From positions 1 through 38,915 of the forward strand of contig JAJPZD010000137.1 of NCBI GenBank assembly GCA_021204605.1: a stretch of DNA of 38,915 nucleotides, written 5' to 3'. This stretch comes from Prevotella sp. (GTDB taxonomy: Bacteria; Bacteroidota; Bacteroidia; Bacteroidales; Bacteroidaceae). The number at the start of each line of letters is the position of its first letter. Within the stretch, counting starts at the first letter, position 1. Made by a program: the position numbers and the translations under genes. The notes beneath the pieces were generated by a model that worked only from the letters and a program-made list of their open reading frames with translations, ran no database searches and was not told the DNA's origin. This document shows positions 24,572 to 32,855 of the stretch, piece after piece.

Positions 24572-27500
24572 TTACTTTCTAAGATTTTCCAAAAACAGCA
24601 TCATGCGGTTGGTGACGTTCACATCGCTGACACCACTGTCGAAATCGAGCGACAACAGGTTTATGTCAGGATAGAAATGCTTTATGCGCTTCTCCACACC
24701 CTTTGAGATAATATGGTTGGCGATACAACCGAATGGCTGCAAACTAATCACATTATGTACCCCATTGGCAGCGAATGACATAATCTCACCCGGCAAGAGC
24801 CAGCCTTCACCAAACTGTGCGTTAAGGGTGATTATCTTGTGTGCCTCGGCAGCCTCCTCGAAAATATCCCCGAAAGGAACGAAGAACCTGAACTTGCGAG
24901 CTAAATTGTTCACCTGAGCTATCTGGCGTTTCACGAGATTGTAACCGAAAGTGTAAATAAAATCCGACAGGTGACGGTTCTCGATAAATGTCTTTACGTT
25001 CACTTTCTTGTTCACGAAAGCCTGAACGAAGAAGTCGGTTATTATCGGCGGCATCACCTCAACGCCCTTTCCTATAAGCCACTCTATCACATTCTTATGG
25101 GAGAACGGATTGAATTTCAGGAAAATCTCCCCTACTACACCCACTTTCGGACAGTCCTTATCCTGACAGATACCGTTAAAATCTTCGGCAGCTTGTTCAA
25201 GGCAGTCATACAGTTCATTTGTCCGTGACTCTGTAATCAACTTATTCGCCTTATCCAAATAATCGTCTTTCAGTTTTTTTGCCATTCCCTGTTCTTTCTC
25301 CCTTACTGCGGCAGCATAATAGAACTTTGACAGACAATCGGTATAAAGTATGGCACGCAAAGCCAATGGAAGCACTTTCATCCAGTTGATCTTGAAACCC
25401 GGCTGCACGTTACCGAGCGACTCTCCAAAGGTGATTGTGATAACAGGAACATCGGAATATCCGGCATCAGCAAGAGCTTTCTTGATAAGAGCCACATAAT
25501 TGCTCGCCCTGCACTGACCGCCCGTCTGTGTTATCGCCACTGCACACTCTTTCGGGTCATACTGCCCATTGGCAAATGCCTTCACCACGTCACCGACAAT
25601 CAGAGTGGCAGGATAACAAACCTCATTGTTGGCATACCGCAAGCCCCATTCGCTTGATTCGGTATTGCTCAAAGGCAAGTTCTCCACATCATATCCCAAA
25701 TTATGGAACAGCGATGGAATAAGAGGAGACAGGAATGGGGTGAAGAACGGTGCAAGAATCTTGCGGTGGCGGTCTTTCTTTTCATAAATGGCTGTCGTGT
25801 TCGGTGCCATAGCCTCTCCCATATTCTTAATATCCCCATTTTGAATTTTGAGGCTCTCCACAAGCGACCTCACACGGAGTTTCATGGAGCCCACATTACT
25901 TATATCATCAAGTTTCAGAAGGGTAAGCGACTTTCCATAACGGAACAATAAATCACGCACCTCATCAGTAAGGAATGCGTCAGGACCGCAACCGAAGGAA
26001 GTCATCTGCACGAACTGCACATCATTTCCCTGCGAGGCACACCACCCTGCCGCCTTCAATATCCTATTAGGGTACGCCCATTGCGCTACGAAATTCACCT
26101 CATCAGAAGACCTACCATCCTGTCGCCTTACTATATCATCGGTGATTACGTCAATGCCTAAGTCGGCTATCATCTCCGAGACATCATGCTGTATCAGAGG
26201 GTCGGTATGGTATGGCCGGCCGGCAAGCAAAACCGTCAGGCGTTTCTCCTCCTTTGCTTTCTGCAATATCTTCTCGTTGTGTTCAACGATAGTGCCAATA
26301 TAATATTCCAGTTCTTTCTCCGCCTTTTCGAAAGCAGTCTTCACCATACTTTCCTTTATGCCGAAAGTAGAAAGATATTCTACACACTGCTTTAAGAGCA
26401 GCTTGCGGCTCTTGAAACTGATTGCAGGAGAATCAATAGGAACAGAGGCATTCTGTACGCTTTTCACCACAGCAGAATATCCTGTCACCACAGGACAGTT
26501 GTAACTGTTCTGGTCGTTGGTGTTTCTCTCGTGTATCACGAAAGGTAGGAAAACACGGTCAACCTTCTTCTCTACAAGATTTTCAATATGACCATGCACC
26601 AACTTTGCCGGGAAACAGATGTTATCCGACATCACCATACGTGCGCAATGCTCATAACCGTCAATCACCGATGGAGAAGACAACACTGTCTTTATGCCGC
26701 ATTGCGTGAACAGGGTATGCCAGAATGGATACTCCTCAAACATATTCAGCACTCTCGGAATACCTATTACGGCAAGAGGTGTCTGTGGCTCATCATTTCT
26801 GTTGAACAACAAGTCGTTCTTGAAAAGATAGGCATTGACACCCCTATGCTTGTCCTTTCCTCCGTTTGTGAACACCTTCTCACACTTGTTTCCAGAGAAA
26901 TAAGTACCCCCATTCTCAAACCTGTATCGGGTAACCATACACTGGTTATGGCAACCCTTGCAGTTTTGTATTCGGGAAGTATAATGAGCCTTATTGATTA
27001 TATTGTCGAGAGACAGTGCCTCACCCTGATGCTGCATGGCGTATAGAGCACAACCGAAAGCCCCCATCAGTTCTGGCGTGTCGCAACGCCTTACTTCCGC
27101 GCCGGTGAGTGTTTCCAAAGCACGCACTACGGCATCGTTACGCATTGTACCGCCCTGCACCACTATATGCTGTCCTAAAGAGGAAACATCCTTGAGTTTC
27201 AATACCTTATAAAGGCAATTCTTCACCACCGATACCGCAAGACCGGCAGCGATGTCGCTGATAGTAGCACCTTCACGAAGGGCTTGTTTCACCTTCGAGT
27301 TCATGAACACGGTGCAACGCGTGCCCAAATTACATGGAGACAGCGAACTGCATGCCGCCTCAGAGAACTTCTGTGGAGTATATCCGAGTGTCTTTGCGAA
27401 AGTCTCAATAAAAGAGCCGCAACCCGACGAACAGGCCTCATTTATTTCTATGCGGTCAATGACACCGTTGTCGATGAATATCGCCTTCATGTCCTGTCCG

Positions 27501-28774
27501 CCGATGTCGAGGATAAACGACACTTGCGAATCAAGATGTCTCGCCGCCAAGTAATGCGCTATCGTCTCTATCATCCCTGAATGTAGTTGGAATGCCGCCT
27601 TGATAAGATCCTCACCATAACCAGTGGAACAACTGCCTAAGATATTAAGCGTGGCGTTCAGTCGTTTACATTCATCCTGCAACAAGCCCAAACCTTTCTC
27701 TACGGCATTTATCGGATTGCCGCCATTGTTGCCGTAATATGAGAACAACAGTTGTTTGTCTTTGTCAAGAACAGTGATTTTCGTTGTCGTGGAACCGGAA
27801 TCAATGCCCAAGAACACATCGTTGACACCTTCCTTGAGCGATGACTTATGGATAATATTATCCGAAATGCGCTTTTTCCAATCGGAATACTCACTGCTGT
27901 CGGCAAATATCGGACTGATACCTGATATTACCTTTATCGGCACTACAGTAGTTCCTTGTATCTCTGAAATAACAGCAGAAAGTGTTTGGCCGTGCTCTTG
28001 TGCATTGCACGACAGTGCGGCACCTATCGCGGGTATCAATGCCCCATTTTCGGGCATTATGACATCTTTTTCAGAAAGAGACAGATAATCGATAAAAGCA
28101 TTGCGGAGAGCGGGGATGAATGTCAGCGGACCACCACAGAAAAGCAAAGGCGGCTTTATATCAAAGCCATGCGCCAACGTAACAACCGTCTGCACGGCAA
28201 CGGCATGAAATATTGAAGCCGCAATATCCTCACGGCAGACATTATTTGCCAAAAGATTTTGTATATCAGTCTTGCAGAACACACCACAGCGTGAGGCGAT
28301 AGGATATATTCTGGTGGAAGCCAATGCTAAAGTGTTCAACTCACTGATATCAGCATTCAGCAATATCGACATCTGGTCGATAAAGGCGCCAGTACCACCT
28401 GCGCAGTTGCCGTTCATACGCAAATCAGATGCTTTGCCATCCTTGAAAAAAACCACTTTGGCATCCTCGCCGCCTATGTCTATCATAGAGACTACATGAG
28501 GATAATTAACCTGGATAGCCCTCGCAGCAGCCACCACTTCCTGCACGAAAGGTAAGGAACAGCGTTCAGAGACCCCCATTCCTACAGACCCGGTAACCGA
28601 AACAAGTACATCAGCATCCCCTATTTCTCCTATCAACTCGTTTAAAAAGCCTACTACTGTTTCCACAGCTTTTGCATTATGACGGGCATATTTAGAGAAG
28701 ATGATTTCGCCGCTACCATTTAAGGCCACCGCTTTCGCTGTTGTTGACCCAACGTCAACACCTATTCTAATCAT
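24572..28774 (-). CDS. Giant acyl-CoA dehydratase activase-like protein (two BadF/BadG/BcrA/BcrD-HgdC-type ATPase domains + DUF2229-like/HgdB-like region)
   Basis: 1400 aa. First ASKHA domain: IGVDVGSTTAKAVAL...SMIDIGGEDAKVV...NGNCAGGTGAFIDQM. Second: LGIDSGSTTTKITVL...FILDIGGQDMKAI...NEACSSGCGSFIETFA. Then CKGCHNQC Cys motif, VMSDNICFPAKLVHGH and NNEVCYPATLIVGD. Confidence 0.85.
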   Translation of the reverse strand: MIRIGVDVGSTTAKAVALNGSGEIIFSKYARHNAKAVETVVGFLNELIGEIGDADVLVSVTGSVGMGVSERCSLPFVQEVVAAARAIQVNYPHVVSMIDIGGEDAKVVFFKDGKASDLRMNGNCAGGTGAFIDQMSILLNADISELNTLALASTRIYPIASRCGVFCKTDIQNLLANNVCREDIAASIFHAVAVQTVVTLAHGFDIKPPLLFCGGPLTFIPALRNAFIDYLSLSEKDVIMPENGALIPAIGAALSCNAQEHGQTLSAVISEIQGTTVVPIKVISGISPIFADSSEYSDWKKRISDNIIHKSSLKEGVNDVFLGIDSGSTTTKITVLDKDKQLLFSYYGNNGGNPINAVEKGLGLLQDECKRLNATLNILGSCSTGYGEDLIKAAFQLHSGMIETIAHYLAARHLDSQVSFILDIGGQDMKAIFIDNGVIDRIEINEACSSGCGSFIETFAKTLGYTPQKFSEAACSSLSPCNLGTRCTVFMNSKVKQALREGATISDIAAGLAVSVVKNCLYKVLKLKDVSSLGQHIVVQGGTMRNDAVVRALETLTGAEVRRCDTPELMGAFGCALYAMQHQGEALSLDNIINKAHYTSRIQNCKGCHNQCMVTRYRFENGGTYFSGNKCEKVFTNGGKDKHRGVNAYLFKNDLLFNRNDEPQTPLAVIGIPRVLNMFEEYPFWHTLFTQCGIKTVLSSPSVIDGYEHCARMVMSDNICFPAKLVHGHIENLVEKKVDRVFLPFVIHERNTNDQNSYNCPVVTGYSAVVKSVQNASVPIDSPAISFKSRKLLLKQCVEYLSTFGIKESMVKTAFEKAEKELEYYIGTIVEHNEKILQKAKEEKRLTVLLAGRPYHTDPLIQHDVSEMIADLGIDVITDDIVRRQDGRSSDEVNFVAQWAYPNRILKAAGWCASQGNDVQFVQMTSFGCGPDAFLTDEVRDLLFRYGKSLTLLKLDDISNVGSMKLRVRSLVESLKIQNGDIKNMGEAMAPNTTAIYEKKDRHRKILAPFFTPFLSPLIPSLFHNLGYDVENLPLSNTESSEWGLRYANNEVCYPATLIVGDVVKAFANGQYDPKECAVAITQTGGQCRASNYVALIKKALADAGYSDVPVITITFGESLGNVQPGFKINWMKVLPLALRAILYTDCLSKFYYAAAVREKEQGMAKKLKDDYLDKANKLITESRTNELYDCLEQAAEDFNGICQDKDCPKVGVVGEIFLKFNPFSHKNVIEWLIGKGVEVMPPIITDFFVQAFVNKKVNVKTFIENRHLSDFIYTFGYNLVKRQIAQVNNLARKFRFFVPFGDIFEEAAEAHKIITLNAQFGEGWLLPGEIMSFAANGVHNVISLQPFGCIANHIISKGVEKRIKHFYPDINLLSLDFDSGVSDVNVTNRMMLFLENLRK

Positions 28775-28887
28775 TTATATCGCCTTTCCTCAAGATAGAC
28801 ATAATTGTCTGCGCAAAAGTAAAAACATTCACATTAATATATAGAACACAGTCAATTCTATTAATACTTTTTAACCTAAAACAAAAG

Positions 28888-28917
28888 AATTAAATATTAA
28901 TTAAGGAATATTTAATT
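28888..28917 (-). terminator. AT-rich perfect hairpin at the 3' end of luxS
   Basis: AATTAAATATT-aattaagg-AATATTTAATT, perfect 11-bp inverted repeat overlapping the luxS stop codon (28912-28914). Confidence 0.4.
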
Positions 28918-29403
28918 ATTCGGATACATCATATTCTCATCCTTAATATCTTCGAGCACCTCTTTGAGGAATTTCCTCGCTTCCCAGCGTGCCATTGGCA
29001 GGTCGTGCAGAAGATAGTTGCCACAGTCGTTCGGGGCTGCGCCAGGCACTACACCATCATAATCAGTTATAAAACGGAAAGTATTAATCATCAGGCCTTT
29101 TATGTCTTTTGGTTCAAGGTCTCCTTTAAGTAATAGATAGTTACCTGTAAGACAACCCATCGGTCCCCAGTATATCACCTTGTCTTTCCACTCCTCATCA
29201 TTGCGCAGATAAGTGGCTGCCAAATGCTCGATGGTGTGCAACGCCCCTGGATGAACAGCCGGTTGTCGGTTAGGCTCTTTCATTCGTATGTCAAAAGTAG
29301 TAACCGTCTCACCCCCTACTCTATCTTTTCGTGACACATAGATGCCACGCAGCAACTTATTATGATTAATCACGAAACTGGGTATCTTTTTCATTTCTTC
29401 CAT
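28912..29403 (-). CDS. luxS: S-ribosylhomocysteine lyase
   Basis: FDIRMKEPNRQPAVHPGALHTIEHLAATYLR (Zn-binding HxxEH), GPMGCLTGNYLLLKG, and CGNYLLHDL. Confidence 0.96.
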   Translation of the reverse strand: MEEMKKIPSFVINHNKLLRGIYVSRKDRVGGETVTTFDIRMKEPNRQPAVHPGALHTIEHLAATYLRNDEEWKDKVIYWGPMGCLTGNYLLLKGDLEPKDIKGLMINTFRFITDYDGVVPGAAPNDCGNYLLHDLPMARWEARKFLKEVLEDIKDENMMYPNN

Positions 29404-29421
29404 ATTCTTCTGCTTTATAGT

Positions 29422-30105
29422 TTATATCATGTTAATGAAATTCTTAGTAACATTGAACGATCCTTCGGCAATCCTTGCCCAGAAATCAAAATATTGCGAA
29501 GCATTGTTATCTTTGAGAGGTATGTCACTGATTATCCTGAAACTTATGAACGGCACACCATAGAGATGACAAGTCTGAGCTATGGAACAACTCTCCATAT
29601 CCACAGCGACGGCTTTGGGAAACTGTTTTAATATAGAACGCATCTTGTCTTGAGAATCAACAAACCAGTCACCGCTTACTATCAATCCTGCATGTATATT
29701 TATTCCTGCCTTAACTTTCAGTGCGGCAGCAACCAGTTTCTTTGAAGCGGAAAACGCCGGCGGCAAACCAAAGATCTGACCAGCCACACATTCTTTCCCA
29801 CAGTAAGCATCGTGATAGCAATACTCCGTACCTACCACCACATCAGCAACATTCATCGAAATGTCAGCACCACCGGCAACACCTGTAGAAATGACTAAGT
29901 CAGGCTTATAGCTGTTGATCATCTCCACAGTCCCTATCGTGGAATTTACCTTACCGATACCACATTTTTGAAGAATTATCTCCTTTTCACCGATGTTTCC
30001 ACAAATGAAATCATTGTTGTGCTGCCTCTCAGTTGTCATATTGTCGAGCAAAGACTTAAGCTGCACAAGCTCCTTGTCCATTGCAACGATTATCCCTATT
30101 TTCAT
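29422..30105 (-). CDS. mtnN: 5'-methylthioadenosine/S-adenosylhomocysteine nucleosidase
   Basis: Start MKIGIIVAMDKELVQLKSLLDN; VISTGVAGGADISMNVADVVVG; AVDMESCSIAQTCHLYGVPFISFRIISD. The ORF track start 30168 is upstream of the likely ATG. Confidence 0.93.
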   Translation of the reverse strand: MKIGIIVAMDKELVQLKSLLDNMTTERQHNNDFICGNIGEKEIILQKCGIGKVNSTIGTVEMINSYKPDLVISTGVAGGADISMNVADVVVGTEYCYHDAYCGKECVAGQIFGLPPAFSASKKLVAAALKVKAGINIHAGLIVSGDWFVDSQDKMRSILKQFPKAVAVDMESCSIAQTCHLYGVPFISFRIISDIPLKDNNASQYFDFWARIAEGSFNVTKNFINMI

Positions 30106-30127
30106 GCCTTTGCGTTTTTTTTGATAA

Positions 30128-30158
30128 CAAAGGTAATACAAGTTGTGTGAAGTACAAA
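30128..30158 (-). promoter_or_regulatory. Candidate promoter for mtnN-luxS
   Basis: On the minus strand: TTTG (30155-30158), 19-nt spacer, TACCTTTG (30128-30135), 23 nt before the mtnN ATG. Fits the -33 TTTG / -7 TAnnTTTG Bacteroidetes consensus. Confidence 0.6.
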
Positions 30159-30202
30159 ATATTTGCACTATCTTTTAATAAAATAGGCTGCGTTTCGGAA
30201 GT

Positions 30203-30225
30203 AAAATAAAAGGAGCTTTTATTTT
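30203..30225. repeat. Perfect 10-bp inverted repeat between divergent promoters
   Basis: AAAATAAAAG-gag-CTTTTATTTT; flanks AAGT ... gcACTT extend it imperfectly. Confidence 0.75.
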
Positions 30226-30253
30226 GCACTTCTCTCAACTTGCACTATCTTTG
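30223..30253 (+). promoter_or_regulatory. Candidate promoter for yfhO-fkp-GSCFA-murF/alr
   Basis: TTTG (30223-30226), 19-nt spacer, TATCTTTG (30246-30253). Confidence 0.65.
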
Positions 30254-30352
30254 CAAAGATTTTAGCTGCAATCGAGAATATGAAAGCAATCTTTTATTTC
30301 TTTCTTTTGCATAAACTTTACAAAGATATTTAAAAGAATAAACTTTACTTAA

Positions 30353-32848
30353 ATGAAAACACTGAAACGCTGCCTACCTGACGTGCTGGCAATACTATTG
30401 TTCGTAGTAATCTCTTTCGCATATTTCTTCCCAGCCGACATAGAAGGAAAGATACTATACCGTCACGACTCATCAGCGACCAAAGGGCTGCAACGGGAGA
30501 TGAACGAACATCGAGAAAAAACAGGAGAAACAACACGCTGGATAAACTCTATATTCAGTGGTATGCCGACTTACCAGACTGCACCTTCTTACAACAGTGA
30601 CCGTGGGGTAAACATGGCAACGAAAGTGTATCACCTCTTCTTGCCGGAAAACGTATGGTACATATTTGTCTATCTCTTAGGATTTTATATCTTATTGAGA
30701 GCTTTTGACTTCCGTCAGCACTTGGCCGCACTCGGAGCTATAATATGGGCGTTCTCGTCATATTTCTTTATTATCATAGCGGCAGGTCATATCTGGAAAG
30801 TCATGGCTTTGGCATACCTACCGCCAATGATAGCTGGAGTGGTATTGTCATTTCGTGGCAAATTCATTTGGGGGTTCATCGTTACGGCAATATTTACTGC
30901 ATTTGAAGTAGCAGCCAACCATGTGCAGATGACCTACTATTTTCTGTTTGTCATCCTGTTCATGGTAATAGCATTCTTCATCGACGCTATCAGGAAAAAA
31001 GAACTTGCACGGTTCTTAAAGGCTGTTGGGGTGTGTGCGGCAGGTGCAATTATAGGTATCTGCCTGAATATAAGCAACCTTTACCACACGTGGGAATATG
31101 GCCAGGAATCTATGAGGGGTAAGAGTGAACTGGTGAAACAGAACTCTGCCAACCAGACTAACAGTGGTTTGGAGCGTGATTATATTACGCAGTGGAGTTA
31201 TGGAATAGGGGAAACATGGACGCTGCTTGTACCGAACACCAAGGGCGGCGCATCTGTTCCGTTGGTAAACAATGAGACAGCCATGGAGCATGCCGACCCG
31301 AATTTCAGGCAGATTTATAGCCAGATATGGCAATATTGGGGTGAGCAGCCAGGCACAAGCGGTCCTGTATATGTGGGCGCATTCGTACTGATGCTGTTCA
31401 TTTTGGGAATATTTATAGTGAAAGGTCCTATGAAGTGGGCTCTGCTTGCCGCAACAATACTTTCTATATTGTTGTCGTGGGGTAAGAATTTCATGCCATT
31501 CACAGATTTCTTCCTCGACTATATTCCACTCTATTCCAAATTCCGCACTGTAGCGTCGATACTCGTTATAGCAGAGTTTACTATACCTTTGCTTGCAATG
31601 TTGGCGTTGAAAAGGATCGTCGATGAGCCGGACCTTCTTACAAAAAAAATTAAATTCGTATATATCAGTTTCATCCTCACAGGCGGTATAGCATTGCTTT
31701 TCGCACTGTTGCCAAACATATTCTTCTCTGATTTCATTTCTTCATCAGAGTTGCAGGCGATGAAAAACATACCTGCGGAATACCTCAACCCTCTCATGGC
31801 AAACCTTACGGAGATGCGCAAGGCGATTTTCACGGCAGACTGCTGGCGGTCGTTCTTCATTATTGTGATAGGCACTCTCTGCCTGTTGTTCTATAAGGCA
31901 AAGAAACTCCGGGCAGGTTATATGGTTGGCGCAATAATAATCCTCTGTCTTATCGACATGTGGCAAGTGAACAAACGCTATCTCAACGATGAGATGTTCG
32001 TGAACAAAAGCGAAAGAGACATGCCTATCGAGGCGACGAGCACCGACGAGTTTATCCTCAACGACACTACCGCCTTCCGCAGTTACCGTGTACTCAACCT
32101 ATCCACGAACACATTCAATGAGAACGAGACTGCTTATTATCACAACAGCATCGGAGGGTATCATGCAGCAAAACTGCGCCGCTATCAGGAGATGATAGAT
32201 GCTTATATCATACCGGAGATGCAGAAACTAATGCCTACTATTGTCGAAGTGGGCGGCGATATGGATAAGGTGAATGGCGACAGCATTTTCCCTATACTCA
32301 ATATGCTCAACACCAGATACTTCATCATTCCTTTGCAGGGTGGCAAGACAGTGCCATTGATGAACCCATATACATACGGCAACGCATGGTATGTTGACAA
32401 ACTGACATACACCGATAATGCAAATGATGAAATCGATGCCGTAGGCAAAATAAGCCTCCGCCATGAAGCTGTTGCCGACAGCAAGTTCAAGGATGTCTTA
32501 AAAGATACGCAACAGCAGGACAGTACATCAATAGTGAAACTCACGTCGTATGATTCCGACCAACTCATATTCGATGCCAACTCAACAAAGGGAGGAGTGA
32601 TAGTATTCTCTGACGTTTATTATCCCGGTTGGACAGCTACCGTTGACGGTGAGAAAGTGGAGATAGGGCGTGTTGACTACCTTCTCCGTGCTATCAATGT
32701 AGCACCGGGAAGTCATAAGGTCGAACTTGTATTCAAGCCCAAATCAATACAGACAACAGAGACAATCGCATACATAGCATACGCCGTTCTTATCATCGCA
32801 ATACTTTTTGTGATTTTCATTGAGACGAAAAAGCGCAGGAAAATGTAA
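30353..32848 (+). CDS. YfhO family membrane protein
   Basis: 831 aa with many TM helices; RHDSSATKGLQREMNEHREKTGETTRWINSIFSGMPTYQ N-terminal loop; C-terminal GGVIVFSDVYYPGWTATVDGEKVEIGRVDYLLRAINVAPGSHKVELVF is diagnostic of the family. Confidence 0.9.
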   Translation: MKTLKRCLPDVLAILLFVVISFAYFFPADIEGKILYRHDSSATKGLQREMNEHREKTGETTRWINSIFSGMPTYQTAPSYNSDRGVNMATKVYHLFLPENVWYIFVYLLGFYILLRAFDFRQHLAALGAIIWAFSSYFFIIIAAGHIWKVMALAYLPPMIAGVVLSFRGKFIWGFIVTAIFTAFEVAANHVQMTYYFLFVILFMVIAFFIDAIRKKELARFLKAVGVCAAGAIIGICLNISNLYHTWEYGQESMRGKSELVKQNSANQTNSGLERDYITQWSYGIGETWTLLVPNTKGGASVPLVNNETAMEHADPNFRQIYSQIWQYWGEQPGTSGPVYVGAFVLMLFILGIFIVKGPMKWALLAATILSILLSWGKNFMPFTDFFLDYIPLYSKFRTVASILVIAEFTIPLLAMLALKRIVDEPDLLTKKIKFVYISFILTGGIALLFALLPNIFFSDFISSSELQAMKNIPAEYLNPLMANLTEMRKAIFTADCWRSFFIIVIGTLCLLFYKAKKLRAGYMVGAIIILCLIDMWQVNKRYLNDEMFVNKSERDMPIEATSTDEFILNDTTAFRSYRVLNLSTNTFNENETAYYHNSIGGYHAAKLRRYQEMIDAYIIPEMQKLMPTIVEVGGDMDKVNGDSIFPILNMLNTRYFIIPLQGGKTVPLMNPYTYGNAWYVDKLTYTDNANDEIDAVGKISLRHEAVADSKFKDVLKDTQQQDSTSIVKLTSYDSDQLIFDANSTKGGVIVFSDVYYPGWTATVDGEKVEIGRVDYLLRAINVAPGSHKVELVFKPKSIQTTETIAYIAYAVLIIAILFVIFIETKKRRKM

Positions 32849-32855
32849 ACAGGCA

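Noticed and set aside
26588-27046. 152-aa plus-strand ORF inside the 1400-aa activase gene
   Set aside because: Antisense to conserved coding sequence; no family signature.
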